Source: Bacilli bacterium (GTDB lineage: Bacteria; Bacillota_I; Bacilli_A; RF39; UBA660). Taken from it: a stretch of 32,870 nucleotides of DNA. The position numbers and the translations under genes are program-made. The DNA lies in NCBI GenBank assembly GCA_028703035.1, contig JAQVNR010000004.1, positions 1 to 32,870 of the forward strand, given 5' to 3'. This document shows, piece after piece, positions 23,265 through 32,802 of the stretch. Below the pieces are notes generated by a model, which had not been told where the DNA came from, made no database searches, and saw only the letters and a list, made by a program, of their open reading frames with translations. Positions within the stretch are counted from its first letter, which is position 1. The number at the start of each line of letters is the position of its first letter.

Positions 23265-26200
23265 TTATTTAACTTTTTCTATTTCAATAAAAACTTTGTG
23301 ATTATTTATATCTATTGTTTGAATTAGGTCTTCTTTAAAATTAATGCTTAACCCTAAAGTTTCATCTTTAATATATTCTTCAAATTTATTAATCGTTTCT
23401 ATTATTTTTTCACTTGCATTATAATAAATATGGATGCGATCTACTAAATTTAATTTTAGTTCTTTACGAATATTTTGGATTTTACTAACTAACTCTCTAG
23501 CTAAACCTTCTAACAATAATTCTTCAGTTAATGTGGTATTTAAAATTACAAAGTTATTAGCACCCATTCCGACATTTAAACCTTCTTTGGAAGAAATTCT
23601 TATTTCAATCATATCTTCTGAAACTAAAATTTCTTCTTCATCTAAGTTTAATTTTATTTTTTTTCCAGATTGAAGCTTAGTTATTTCATTATCTGTTAAA
23701 TTCTCTAAAAGCATTGCAAAAGTCTTTATTTTAGAACCAAATATTTTGCCTACTTCTTTATAGTTAGGTTTAACTGATAAATTCATATAATTATTTAAAT
23801 TATCAACATAAGTAATTTTTTTAACATTTAACTCTTCTTTTATTAGTTCATCTAATTCGGCAATTATATTTTTGTTTTTTCCATCAAGTAGTATTTCTGA
23901 AAGAGGCTGGCGGACCTTTATTTTAGTTTCTTCTCTAACGTTTCTACCAATACTTATTAAACTTCTTACTAAATCCATTTTAGTTTCTAATGGCTTGTTA
24001 ATTAAGTTTTCATCATATTTAGGAAAATCTGTTAAATGTACTGACTCCTTACCAGTTAACTTTCGATAAATTTCTTCGGTTATAAAAGGAGAAATTGGAG
24101 CGATTAGTTTACATAATCCTATCAGGGTTTCATAAGTAGTTAAGTAAACTGACTGTTTAGAATTATTCAAAGTACTTCCCCAAAAACGATCTCTATTTCT
24201 TCTAATATACCAATTAGATAAATCTTCTGATACAAAATCTGTTGCAAACTTTACTACTTTATGAAGATCATATGCCTCATAAGCATCAGTTACATTCTTA
24301 ATTAGGGTGTTATATTTTGATAGTAACCATCTATCAATATCTTCCCGTATTTTTACTGGAACATCACATTTATCAATATCAATATTATCAATATTTGCAT
24401 ACATTGAGAAAAATGAATAAGTGTTTTTTAGGGGATTAAAGAATTTAGAATAAACTTCTTTTAATCCTTCATAATCAAACTTAAGTGGCATCCAAACAGG
24501 TGATGCATAAAGCAAATAAAATCTAACTACATCTGCTCCATACTCTTCCATTAGAGCAAAAGGTTCAATAATATTGCCTTTACTTTTACTCATTTTCTTA
24601 CCTTCAGAATCAAGCAACAAATCATTTACTAATACATTTTTATATGGAGCTTTACCAGTAATAAAGGTTGATATTAATATCAGTGTGTAAAACCAGCCTC
24701 TTGTTTGATCAATTCCTTCACAAATAAAGTCCGCTGGAAACTGAGTTGCAAAAACTTCTTTATTTTCAAAAGGATAATGGTACTGGGCAAAAGGCATTGA
24801 CCCAGAATCAAACCAACAATCAATTACTTCTGGAACTCTTTTCATTTCTTTAGAACATTTAGGACATTTTAATTTTACTTCATCAATATTTGGCCTATGA
24901 AGTGAAATAGCTTTATCAATTTTAATAGTAGCTTTTTTGATAAGCTCATCTTTTGAGCCTATCATCTCTTCATGACCACAAACACATCTCCATAAAGGAA
25001 GTGGTGTCCCCCAATATCTATTTCGAGATATTGCCCAATCATTCATATTTTCAAGCCAGTTACCAAAACGTTTTTCTCCAACATGAGCAGGAAACCAATT
25101 AACTTTATTATTCTCAGCAATAACCTTATCTTTAATTTTAGTTACTTCTAAATAATAACTAGGTTTAGAATAATATATAAGTGGACTATGACATCTCCAG
25201 CAGTGCGGATAATTATGATTTATTCTTTGCTTTTTAAATAATTTGTCATTTTCTCTTAAATATTTAATTATTTCAATATCTGCATCAAAAACAAGTAAAT
25301 CCTTCCAAGGCCCTTCAGTATATTTTCCAGCCTCATCAACTGGGTTAATAATTGGTAAATTATATTTTCTACCAACTTCATAGTCATCTTGCCCAAAAGC
25401 TGGAGCCATATGCACAATACCAGTCCCGTCTTCCATACTCACGAAAGTAGCATTAGTTACATAAAAAGCTTTTTTAGCTGGATTTATAAATGGAAGAAGT
25501 TGCTGATATTCTTCATACTCTAAATCTTTTCCTAAATAGGTTTCTATTACTTCTGCATGTCCTATTACATTACTTACTAGTTTTTTAGCAACTATAAAAT
25601 TATAGTCACCAGACTTTACCTTAACATATTCTTCTTTGGGATTTACACAAAGGGCAACATTTGCAAGAAGAGTCCAAGGGGTAGTTGTCCAAACTAAAAA
25701 GTAAGCATCTAATTTCTTCGATTTAAAAGGCACTGTTACTGTCTCAACAGTTACATCTTTGTATCCTTGAGCAACTTCATGGCTAGCAAGCCCTGTTCCA
25801 CATCTTGGACAATATGGAAGTATTTTATGCCCTTCATAAAACAAACCTTCATCAAAAAACTTCTTTAAAATCCACCACTCGGTTTCTATATAATTATCAT
25901 GATAAGTTAGATAAGGATTTTTTAAATCAATAAATTGTCCCATTTTAGTTGTTAATTTAGCAAACAAATCTTCATTACGCATCACACTTTCACGACACTT
26001 TTTATTAAATTTAGCAATACCATATTTCTCGATATCATTTTTCGAAGTAAAGCCAAGTTCTTTTTCTACTTCCAGTTCAACTGGAAGACCATGAGTATCC
26101 CAACCAATCTTACGTAAAACTTTATAGCCTTTCATTGTTTTATATTTACAAAAAGAATCTTTTAATAACTTTGCCAGCATATGATGAAGCCCAGGGTATC

Positions 26201-26351
26201 CATTAGCAGTTGCTGGTCCATCATAAAATACAAAATACTTATCACGATTATCAATTGACTTTTGAAAAACATCATTTTTTTCCCAATAATCTGAGTATGA
26301 TGACTCTACCATACTTATTTTTTCTTTACTTAATTCTTCATATTTTTTCAT
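23265..26351 (-). CDS. ileS: Isoleucyl-tRNA synthetase, type 2, with swapped GXHH signature
   Basis: The 1028-residue enzyme is of the longer, eukaryote-like IleRS2 type: YDGPATANGYPGLHHMLAKL near the N-terminus, IGWDTHGLPVELEVEKELG, the editing domain, WFYTLI and KKMSKSKGN, and zinc-type Cys pairs (CPRC, CPKC). The class I HXGH signature reads GLHH at residues 54-57, so its first and third residues are exchanged. IleRS2 enzymes are generally tolerant of mupirocin, and forms with GXHH have been linked to very high resistance (recalled from the literature, to be verified). An AGGAGG precedes ATG 26351. Expression is under an isoleucine T-box. It is a single-gene transcript. Confidence 0.95.
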   Translation of the reverse strand: MKKYEELSKEKISMVESSYSDYWEKNDVFQKSIDNRDKYFVFYDGPATANGYPGLHHMLAKLLKDSFCKYKTMKGYKVLRKIGWDTHGLPVELEVEKELGFTSKNDIEKYGIAKFNKKCRESVMRNEDLFAKLTTKMGQFIDLKNPYLTYHDNYIETEWWILKKFFDEGLFYEGHKILPYCPRCGTGLASHEVAQGYKDVTVETVTVPFKSKKLDAYFLVWTTTPWTLLANVALCVNPKEEYVKVKSGDYNFIVAKKLVSNVIGHAEVIETYLGKDLEYEEYQQLLPFINPAKKAFYVTNATFVSMEDGTGIVHMAPAFGQDDYEVGRKYNLPIINPVDEAGKYTEGPWKDLLVFDADIEIIKYLRENDKLFKKQRINHNYPHCWRCHSPLIYYSKPSYYLEVTKIKDKVIAENNKVNWFPAHVGEKRFGNWLENMNDWAISRNRYWGTPLPLWRCVCGHEEMIGSKDELIKKATIKIDKAISLHRPNIDEVKLKCPKCSKEMKRVPEVIDCWFDSGSMPFAQYHYPFENKEVFATQFPADFICEGIDQTRGWFYTLILISTFITGKAPYKNVLVNDLLLDSEGKKMSKSKGNIIEPFALMEEYGADVVRFYLLYASPVWMPLKFDYEGLKEVYSKFFNPLKNTYSFFSMYANIDNIDIDKCDVPVKIREDIDRWLLSKYNTLIKNVTDAYEAYDLHKVVKFATDFVSEDLSNWYIRRNRDRFWGSTLNNSKQSVYLTTYETLIGLCKLIAPISPFITEEIYRKLTGKESVHLTDFPKYDENLINKPLETKMDLVRSLISIGRNVREETKIKVRQPLSEILLDGKNKNIIAELDELIKEELNVKKITYVDNLNNYMNLSVKPNYKEVGKIFGSKIKTFAMLLENLTDNEITKLQSGKKIKLNLDEEEILVSEDMIEIRISSKEGLNVGMGANNFVILNTTLTEELLLEGLARELVSKIQNIRKELKLNLVDRIHIYYNASEKIIETINKFEEYIKDETLGLSINFKEDLIQTIDINNHKVFIEIEKVK

Positions 26352-26369
26352 ATATTCCTCCTATAAATT

Positions 26370-26580
26370 AAAAAAATCATAAACTAAAGGACGAGCAAAT
26401 GCCCGTGGTACCACCTTAATTCATGACTATCATGCTCTTAAACTTCATAACGGAAAGTAACCGATTTTTTAAAAAAATGCATCAGATTAGTGATCTATTA
26501 ATAAATATTATACTTACTTTCACCAAATGTAAACTCTCTTTAATAATTTTTTATTAGCCGGCTAATCTTCAAACTGCTTA
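26370..26580 (-). promoter_or_regulatory. Isoleucine T-box riboswitch
   Basis: The core AAGGTGGTACCACG is at about 26404-26417 on the minus strand. Stem I is closed by AGATTAG and CTAATCT, contains AGAGAG and TTTGGTG, and presents the Ile codon AUC at 26492-26494. The terminator stem (GUCAUGAAUUAAGG with CCUUUAGUUUAUGAU) ends in a U-run at 26370-26376. It controls ileS alone. Confidence 0.92.
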
Positions 26581-26586
26581 TAAAGA

Positions 26587-26615
26587 ATTATATGCAATTA
26601 TTGCTACTTTGTCAA
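26587..26615 (-). promoter_or_regulatory. Consensus SigA promoter of the ileS leader
   Basis: TTGACA (26610-26615), 17 bp, TATAAT (26587-26592) on the minus strand: a perfect consensus. Confidence 0.85.
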
Positions 26616-26643
26616 ATTATTTTATAAGTTAGAATCCTTATTA

Positions 26644-26853
26644 TTAACGAACTTCAATTAAATTACTAATTTCTTTTATATTAGTTAAAAACTCTAATAT
26701 ATCAAAAGCTATAATATCTATATTATTAAAATACTTATAAAGTTTTATTGCGTCAATAACATCGACGTGAATTTTTGGTGCGAAAAATATTGAAAAAGTA
26801 TCCTCTTTAACTTTTTGTTTATATTCTGTTAAGTGTCTTTTAATAGGAATAAT
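26644..26853 (-). pseudogene. C-terminal fragment resembling an AlwI-type restriction endonuclease
   Basis: The minus strand encodes IIPIKRHLTEYKQKVKEDTF, then SIFFAPKIHVDVIDAIKLYK and DIIAFDILEFLTNIKE, ending in a stop at 26644-26646. The pattern P-x-x-R-H-L-x-x-Y, then FxAPKIHxD, then a hydrophobic segment IxxFxxI is what I know from the C-terminal half of AlwI-like type II restriction enzymes. Upstream the frame is closed by a stop just before IIPI, and no N-terminal catalytic part is visible. No methyltransferase gene is near, so this is a relic. Family assignment is from memory of the pattern. Confidence 0.4.
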
Positions 26854-26912
26854 TTAATTATTAATTGATCACATATGTACACTACTTATTTCTATTTTCC
26901 TTTAAAATAATT

Positions 26913-26948
26913 AAAAAAAAAGCAGCTTTCAGTAAAACATATTTGCTT
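26913..26948 (-). terminator. Terminator after the DUF4143 remnant
   Basis: On the minus strand AAGCA (26944-26948) pairs with TGCTT (26920-26924), with a long loop, followed by a run of T. Confidence 0.5.
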
Positions 26949-27011
26949 CTTATATTTAAAATTATAATTGTTTGTTTCTGTTTTAAGTTTTAATATAATA
27001 AATACTTGTAA

Positions 27012-27632
27012 TTAATTTTTTAAGTTTGCAATTGAGACTACTAATACTCCATCTGATCTTTGATAAGAATTTTGTCCCCCATATAGAACCATTAAAAATG
27101 ATGGTTTTCCTTTTATATCAGTATTAATTTTGTTTTTTAATTGCAATAGATTTGTAGCTGCTTCATCAACTTTTTCTTCACCAAGTTTTATTTCTACCGC
27201 GCCCCATCTACCATCATTTAATTCTAGTATCGCATCTATTTCATAACCTTTTTCTTCTCGATAATTAAATATATTACCATCAATACTATCTATATAAATT
27301 CTTAAATCTCGCAAAGCTAAAGCTTCAAATAGAAAACCAAAATAATTAAAATCAGTTAAAATTTTTGCACTTGTTAATCTTAAAGAGGAACAAACCAAGG
27401 AAGTATCAACCAATAATTTTTTATCACTTTTTCTAAGAGCTGTTTTACTTCTAATTGAAGTAGGCCAAGAAGGAATATTTTCAATTATAAATAATTTTTC
27501 TAAAGTGATTTTATAATCTCTAAAGGTATTACTACTAATTTCAATTCCTTCATTGATCATATCTTCCATTATTGTTACATTACTTGCATAAGTTGCAATA
27601 TTTCTTGAATATGATCTTAGAAGAGCATTCAA
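27012..27632 (-). pseudogene. C-terminal half of a DUF4143 ATPase, N-terminal part missing
   Basis: The 206 codons read as the C-terminal half of AAA_14/DUF4143 proteins. A winged-helix segment comes first (NALLRSYSRNIATYASNVTI, FRDYKITLEKLFIIENIPSW), then the DUF4143 core (GFLFEALALRDLRIYI, EIDAILELNDGRWGAVEIKL), which resembles a PD-(D/E)XK nuclease fold with E-x-D and E-x-K. The Walker A and B part is absent: 5' of this frame lies the truB terminator. The only possible start is a TTG at 27632 without a clear ribosome-binding site. It is an unusually well-preserved reading frame for a fragment, so either the truncation is recent or the fragment is expressed. It differs from the broken ATPase at 14889. 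Confidence 0.75.
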
Positions 27633-27634
27633 AT

Positions 27635-27668
27635 AAAAACAGCAATATTTAATAAAACATAACTGCTG
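27635..27668 (-). terminator. Terminator of the rimP-truB operon
   Basis: On the minus strand CAGCA (27664-27668) pairs with TGCTG (27640-27644), extended by AU pairs, followed by TTTTTATTT. The truB stop lies in the loop. Confidence 0.65.
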
Positions 27669-28497
27669 GTTTTATTTTCTGAGGATCTTTATCATATTTT
27701 TTATAAAGGGCTATTTCTTTATCTCTTACTACAAATAAAATATAATTATCTATTTCTCTATCTAATATCTGACCGTTTTTTACTTTATATAGCATTTTTG
27801 GATCTATTTCTTCTTTTGGATAATCTTTTAATATTTCTATTACATTATAGAAGTAATGTTTATTATATAAAACATCATCTAAGGAAGATGCATTATCTAT
27901 TTTAAAATTACCCAAAGAAGTTCTTCTAAGTTCAGTAAGTGTTGCAACTGTTCCAAGTGATGCACCAATATCTCTTACTAAACCACGAATATAAGTTCCT
28001 TTAGATACTTTAGTTTTAATTTTAATAATATCTTTGTCAATAGATAAAAGTTTTAAATCATATATAGTAACGTCTCTTTTAGGGAGCTCTACTTCTTCAT
28101 TGCATCTAGCATATTCATATAATTTTTTACCCATAACTTTGACTGCTGAGTATATAGGAACTTCTTGACTATAGGTTTTAATATATGATTTTAATGTTTT
28201 CTTGATTTCTGTTTCTTTAATATTTACTTTTTCTTCGATTAATATATTGCCTGTAATATCTAAAGTATCAGTTAAAACTCCTAATTTAAAAGTAGCTATA
28301 TATTCTTTATCTTGATTAGTTAATATATTAGATAGTTTAGTTGCTCTACCAATTAAACATACTAAAACGCCAGTTGCCATTGGATCTAGTGTGCCAGTAT
28401 GACCTATTTCTTTTGTTTCTAATATCTGATTTAATCTATTAACTACATCTCTGCTAGTAATACCAGCTGGTTTATCAATAACTATCGCACCATTCAT
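27649..28497 (-). CDS. truB: tRNA pseudouridine(55) synthase
   Basis: The 282-residue enzyme makes pseudouridine 55 in the T-loop of tRNAs. The start MNGAIVIDKPAGITSRDVV and the catalytic motif GHTGTLDPMATGVL, with Asp38, are diagnostic; KGTYIRGLVRDIG matches the second conserved region. The C-terminal part resembles a short PUA-like tail. AAGAAGGG precedes the start. It is the last gene of the operon, about 70 bp after rbfA, and is followed by a terminator. Confidence 0.95.
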   Translation of the reverse strand: MNGAIVIDKPAGITSRDVVNRLNQILETKEIGHTGTLDPMATGVLVCLIGRATKLSNILTNQDKEYIATFKLGVLTDTLDITGNILIEEKVNIKETEIKKTLKSYIKTYSQEVPIYSAVKVMGKKLYEYARCNEEVELPKRDVTIYDLKLLSIDKDIIKIKTKVSKGTYIRGLVRDIGASLGTVATLTELRRTSLGNFKIDNASSLDDVLYNKHYFYNVIEILKDYPKEEIDPKMLYKVKNGQILDREIDNYILFVVRDKEIALYKKYDKDPQKIKPAVMFY

Positions 28498-28566
28498 TTT
28501 ATTTACCCTTCTTTAACCTACTAAGTAATTCTTATTAGTTGTTTTTTTCTTTTTTCCCCAAACCAA

Positions 28567-28905
28567 TTATTTATTTATATCTGCAAGTATCCTTTCGATA
28601 TTAGTACCATATTCAATCGACTTATCAAAGATGAATTTTAATTCCGGTGTATGTCTAATATCAATTCGCTCAGCAAGTTCAGTTCTTAAAAATGAACTTG
28701 CTTTATTTAATTCTTCTTGAACTAAATTTTTATCATAATCACCTAAATAAGTATAATATATTTTAGCAAGACCTAAATCAGAAGTTACGTCAGTGGCAGT
28801 TATTGTAACAGTTTTTAGTATTTCTGATTTGGCTTTATCTAGAATAATTTCTGATAATTCTTTTACAATTTGTGAACCTATTCGTTCTGTTTTTATTTTA
28901 CTCAT
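28567..28905 (-). CDS. rbfA: Ribosome-binding factor A
   Basis: The 112-residue KH-fold protein helps mature the 5' end of 16S rRNA in the 30S subunit, in cold adaptation and late assembly. It matches RbfA over its length: RIGSQIVKELSEIIL near the start, VTITATDVTSDLGLAKIYYT centrally and IDIRHTPELKFIFDKSIEYG near the end. Its ATG overlaps the infB stop by 4 bp (ATGA), giving translational coupling. Confidence 0.95.
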   Translation of the reverse strand: MSKIKTERIGSQIVKELSEIILDKAKSEILKTVTITATDVTSDLGLAKIYYTYLGDYDKNLVQEELNKASSFLRTELAERIDIRHTPELKFIFDKSIEYGTNIERILADINK

Positions 28906-31007
28906 CTTTTTATTTCAACCTCTTCATAAGTTTCAAAGACATCTTTTTCTTTAATATTATTATAATTATCTAAAGTTATACCACATTCAAAACCTTGTTT
29001 TACTTCTTTAACAGTATCTTTTTCTCTTTGAATAGAAGAAATTTTACCATCATGAATAATGACTCCGTCTCTTATAATTCTTACATTAGATTGATTTTTA
29101 ATTATTCCACTAGTTACCATAACTCCAGCAATACTTCCAACTTTGCTAAATTTAAATAATTGCCGAACCTCAGCAGTTCCCATAATTTTTTCTTCAAATT
29201 CTGGGTCAAGTAAACCTTTCATAGCAAGTTCCATCTCTTCAACTAGTTTATAGATTACTTGATATAATCTTATTTCGACATTGTATTCTTTAGCAACATC
29301 TTTAGTAATAGAGACAGGTGAAACATTAAAACCAATCACTAATGCATCTGATGCATTAGCAAGAACAATATCGCTTTCAGTTATTGTTCCGATACCTGAT
29401 CTAATTACTTTTATTTTTGCGCCTGCAATATCTATTTTTTCTAAAGCATTTTTTACAGCTTCTTCAGAGCCTCTAACATCACATTTTAAAACAACGTTTA
29501 TTTCTTTGATTCCACATTTTATTTTTTCGAACATATCTTCAAAAGTTAGAGGAATATTTTGGCATCTTTTTTCTTTGCTTTGAACTAATCTTTTTGCCGC
29601 AACATCGCGTGCTGATTTTTCAAGTTCAAAAGCCATAAATTTATCTCCAGCTTCTGGATTTGCATTTAATCCCGTAATTTCAACTGGAGTAGAAGGTCCT
29701 CCCTCAACAATATCTCTACCTTGATCATCTTTTAAGGTTCTTACTTTACCATGAGTTGACCCAACAACTACTGGATCTCCTAATCTAAGAGTTCCATTTT
29801 GAATCAGTAGTGTTGCAACGCCTCCAATATTTTTATCAATCCGCGACTCGATAACTGTTCCAACCGCATAGCGATTTGGATTAGCTTTTAACTCTCCTAC
29901 CTCAGCAATTACTAAAAGTGTTGCAAGAAGCTTATCAATTCCCTCGCCTGTGTGAGCACTGATATTAACAAATGGGATATTTCCTCCCCAAGCTTCAGGA
30001 TTTAAATTAAGAGCAGCAAGCTCTTGCATAACTTTTTCAGGATTTGCCTCAGGTTTATCAATTTTATTGATTGCAACAACGATTGGAACATTTGCTGATA
30101 GTGCATGATCGATTGCTTCTTCGGTTTGGGGCATTACCCCATCATCAGCTGCGACAATTATAATAACAATATCTGTAACACTTGCTCCTCTTGCCCGCAT
30201 TTCCGTAAATGCCGCGTGACCTGGAGTATCAATAAATGTTAATATCTCCCCATTATAAGACGTTTGGTATGCTCCAATTGCTTGAGTGATTCCTCCTGCT
30301 TCACATGATGCCACACTTGCACATCTTATATAATCAAGTAGTGATGTTTTACCATGATCAACATGTCCCATAACTGTTATAACTGGTGGTCTTTTAACTA
30401 AATCTTCATCACTATCAACAATCTCATATTCTTCAAAATTAGAAATATCTTGGCTTGCTTCTTTTTTTAAAACTTTTTTATAATCAACAACAATTATTTC
30501 CGCTGTTTCAAAATCAATTGGTTGATTTTGATTAATCATTAGTCCTAAGCCAATCAACTTTTTAATTACTTCTGCACTTCCTACTTGCAGGCTATCAGCA
30601 AAATCTTTAACCGTCATTCCTTCTCTATAAAGAACAACATCACTGCTAGTTTCAACATTTCCCATTAGCTTAGTCTTATTTTTATACATAGCTTTTCTTT
30701 TCTTTGTATAATCACTAGTTTCTTTAACTTGAAATTTTTTCTTTAATTTTTGTTTTCTTTCAGAATCATCTTTAATATAACTAGATTCTTTTAATATTTC
30801 TTCAACAGCATCATCTAGTACATCATTATCCTCATGGGTTGCATCCGTATCGGTGCTGATAAGGTTCATAGAATTATCTAAAACAATAATATCATCATCT
30901 TCTAAAAGATCACTACTTTCTGTTTTTTTAATTCCCAGTTCTTTACACTTGCTTATTACTTCTTGAACTGTATAGCCCATCTCAGTTGCATATTCTTGTA
31001 TACTCAT
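28902..31007 (-). CDS. infB: Translation initiation factor IF-2
   Basis: The 701-residue GTPase brings initiator tRNA to the ribosome. It has two IF2_N helical domains (about 1-45 and 127-178), G1 GHVDHGKTS (214-222), the G2 region [12 protein letters not shown]3 DTPGHAAF and G4 NKID, followed by domain II and the initiator-tRNA-binding C-terminal domain. The N-terminal region is short compared with Bacillus or E. coli. AAAGGTGG precedes the ATG. It lies between rnpM and rbfA in the classical nusA-infB operon order; the L7Ae-like gene usually found between rnpM and infB is absent. Confidence 0.96.
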   Translation of the reverse strand: MSIQEYATEMGYTVQEVISKCKELGIKKTESSDLLEDDDIIVLDNSMNLISTDTDATHEDNDVLDDAVEEILKESSYIKDDSERKQKLKKKFQVKETSDYTKKRKAMYKNKTKLMGNVETSSDVVLYREGMTVKDFADSLQVGSAEVIKKLIGLGLMINQNQPIDFETAEIIVVDYKKVLKKEASQDISNFEEYEIVDSDEDLVKRPPVITVMGHVDHGKTSLLDYIRCASVASCEAGGITQAIGAYQTSYNGEILTFIDTPGHAAFTEMRARGASVTDIVIIIVAADDGVMPQTEEAIDHALSANVPIVVAINKIDKPEANPEKVMQELAALNLNPEAWGGNIPFVNISAHTGEGIDKLLATLLVIAEVGELKANPNRYAVGTVIESRIDKNIGGVATLLIQNGTLRLGDPVVVGSTHGKVRTLKDDQGRDIVEGGPSTPVEITGLNANPEAGDKFMAFELEKSARDVAAKRLVQSKEKRCQNIPLTFEDMFEKIKCGIKEINVVLKCDVRGSEEAVKNALEKIDIAGAKIKVIRSGIGTITESDIVLANASDALVIGFNVSPVSITKDVAKEYNVEIRLYQVIYKLVEEMELAMKGLLDPEFEEKIMGTAEVRQLFKFSKVGSIAGVMVTSGIIKNQSNVRIIRDGVIIHDGKISSIQREKDTVKEVKQGFECGITLDNYNNIKEKDVFETYEEVEIKR

Positions 31008-31025
31008 TTAAGAGCACCACCTTTC

Positions 31026-31277
31026 TTAATCTATCATCTTTAATAACTCATCATATATCAAGACATTTACATCAGTTTCAAATACTCTATTTAAGACTTT
31101 AGTATTTTTTGCTTTATTTATTACTTCAATATCTTTTTTTAAATAGCACCCTTTACCATTTAGTTTACCTGATAAGTCTATTTTTATTTCATTTTCATTC
31201 ATTACTATTCTAATTAAGTCCTTCTTAGGTAATTTTTCTTTAGTAATAACACACATTCTCATTGGAATTTTTTTCAC
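31026..31277 (-). CDS. rnpM: RNase P modulator RnpM (YlxR family)
   Basis: The 83-residue protein matches YlxR: MRMCVITKEKLPKKDLIRIV at the start and the conserved GKLNGKGCYLKKD (family GK-x2-GRGAYL). YlxR is a small RNA-binding protein recently assigned as a modulator of RNase P. It begins at a GTG that shares one base with the nusA TAG stop; GAAGGA lies about 11 bp upstream. An ATG at 31262 is a weaker alternative. Its place between nusA and infB is the usual one. Confidence 0.88.
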   Translation of the reverse strand: MKKIPMRMCVITKEKLPKKDLIRIVMNENEIKIDLSGKLNGKGCYLKKDIEVINKAKNTKVLNRVFETDVNVLIYDELLKMID

Positions 31278-32395
31278 TAAGCTTCATTTCCTTCTTCAGT
31301 AATTTGCTTTAAGGTTTTAACAGTAATATGGAATTTAGTTAAACGACTAGCAAGCTTAATATTTATTCCTTTTTTACCGATGGCAAGTGGTAAGTTATCC
31401 TCATCAACAATTGCTAGAGCTTCTCTTGTTTTAGTATCATCTAGTATATTTACAATAATACCTTTAGCTGGAGATAAAGCATTAGCAATATACTCACTAT
31501 TATCTTCACTATAAAGTATTAAGTCTATTTTCTCGCCATTTAATTCTTTTAAAATACTAGAAATTCTAGAGCCTCTTTCCCCAATACATGTCCCAATTGG
31601 ATCAATTCTCTCTTGATCTGTATTTACCGCAACTTTGCTTCTTACTCCGGCTTCCCTAGCAACACCATAAAGTTGGATTATTCCATCTTCAAGTTCAGGT
31701 ATTTCTAGTTCAAACAATCTTTTAACAAAATTATTATGTTTTCTAGAACATAAAATTAGTGGTCCCTTAGGAGTTTCTTCAATTTTTTGTAAATAAACTT
31801 TAATTGAAGTTCCCATTTTTACTTCTTCACCAGGAATCATTTCAGTTTTAGGAAGGATTCCTCTTGTTCTTCCTAAGTCAATATAATAATTTTTATTATC
31901 TTCCATTGCCAGCATTCCTAGCATTATTTCATCTTGTTTATCAGAAAACTCTTCAACAATACTTGACTTTTCAGCATCTCTTATCTTTTGAGTTAAAACT
32001 TGTTTAGCAGTTGATGCTGCTACTCTTCCAAAATCTTTAGGTGTTACTTCTTCTTCAATTGTTTCCCCAACTTTAATATTTGGAACAAGTTTTTTTGCAT
32101 CTTCTAATAATATTTGCGCATCTTCGTTTATTTCCGGTTCTAAATAAGTAATATTACCTTCTTCATCAATAGTTTCTTCTCCATCAATATAGTCATCAAC
32201 TACTACTAAATATGAATAAACCTTAATATTACCTGTATCACGATTTATATCTACTTTAACATTAGTTTTAGAATCAAAATTTTTCTTATATGCAGTCATT
32301 AAAGCTTGCTCCATACCATCAAAAACTATATCTTTATCAATTCCTTTTTCTTGAGCAATATTATTTACTGCTTTAATAAATTTTTTCGTATCCAT
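31277..32395 (-). CDS. nusA: Transcription termination/antitermination factor NusA
   Basis: The 372-residue protein is the usual length for Firmicutes NusA, with no C-terminal acidic repeats. It has the N-terminal RNA polymerase-binding domain (ALMTAYKKNF), an S1 domain (GRTRGILPKTEMIPGE), and two KH domains (GTCIGERGSRISSILKEL and LAIGKKGINIKLASRL). NusA promotes pausing and hairpin-dependent termination, relevant to the many attenuators in this window. AGAGGTT precedes the start; rimP ends 3 bp upstream. Confidence 0.96.
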   Translation of the reverse strand: MDTKKFIKAVNNIAQEKGIDKDIVFDGMEQALMTAYKKNFDSKTNVKVDINRDTGNIKVYSYLVVVDDYIDGEETIDEEGNITYLEPEINEDAQILLEDAKKLVPNIKVGETIEEEVTPKDFGRVAASTAKQVLTQKIRDAEKSSIVEEFSDKQDEIMLGMLAMEDNKNYYIDLGRTRGILPKTEMIPGEEVKMGTSIKVYLQKIEETPKGPLILCSRKHNNFVKRLFELEIPELEDGIIQLYGVAREAGVRSKVAVNTDQERIDPIGTCIGERGSRISSILKELNGEKIDLILYSEDNSEYIANALSPAKGIIVNILDDTKTREALAIVDEDNLPLAIGKKGINIKLASRLTKFHITVKTLKQITEEGNEA

Positions 32396-32398
32396 TTT

Positions 32399-32650
32399 TT
32401 AACCTCTTTCTTTACTGGAAATATCTAATATATATTCTTCTTTTATTAAATCATACTCATCAATAATCGGATTTATTATTTTTGTTGCGTATGCTACCTG
32501 ATCTAAATCAAGTCCACCAACTTTATCTAAAGTAATCTTTAAAAAATTATATTTATTTTCTTTAACATACTCTATTTTATCAACAATAATTTTTCTATCA
32601 ACTAATTTACTTTCAATAACAATTTTTATTTTTTCTAAACTTTCTTGCAT
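32399..32650 (-). CDS. rimP: RimP-like ribosome maturation factor, N-terminal domain only
   Basis: The 83-residue protein corresponds to the N-terminal alpha/beta domain of RimP (GLDLDQVAYATKIINPIIDE, then the conserved Y-x-L-[ED]-[IV]-S-S motif as YILDISSKERG). The family is normally about 150 residues and carries a C-terminal SH3-like domain that contacts ribosomal protein S12. Here the stop follows directly after the SS motif, and nusA begins 3 bp later. There is therefore no room for a frameshifted C-terminal domain. AGGAGG precedes the start. It is the first gene of the operon. It may work with the remaining domain alone or be vestigial. Confidence 0.82.
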   Translation of the reverse strand: MQESLEKIKIVIESKLVDRKIIVDKIEYVKENKYNFLKITLDKVGGLDLDQVAYATKIINPIIDEYDLIKEEYILDISSKERG

Positions 32651-32665
32651 ATGTCCTCCTAAAGC

Positions 32666-32693
32666 AATAATAAAAGCGGGATGTTCTGCCCAC
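32666..32693 (-). terminator. Possible attenuator in the rimP leader
   Basis: On the minus strand GTGGG (32689-32693) pairs with CCCGC (32676-32680), including one G-U pair, around an 8-base loop. TTTTATTATT follows. It lies between the promoter and the rimP ribosome-binding site, so it can act as an intrinsic terminator controlling the operon. Confidence 0.55.
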
Positions 32694-32709
32694 TTAAATC
32701 TGTATTTGT

Positions 32710-32738
32710 ATTATAACAAAGGCCTTCACTAAAGTAAA
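32710..32738 (-). promoter_or_regulatory. SigA-type promoter of the rimP-truB operon
   Basis: TTTACT, 17 bp, TATAAT (about 32710-32715) on the minus strand. The sequence from the -10 onward nearly repeats that of the rpsD promoter. Confidence 0.65.
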
Positions 32739-32802
32739 GGATTTATAGTTACAATTCACAGCCAAATGACAAAATAATTTATTGCATAAGAAAGCGGAAC
32801 AA

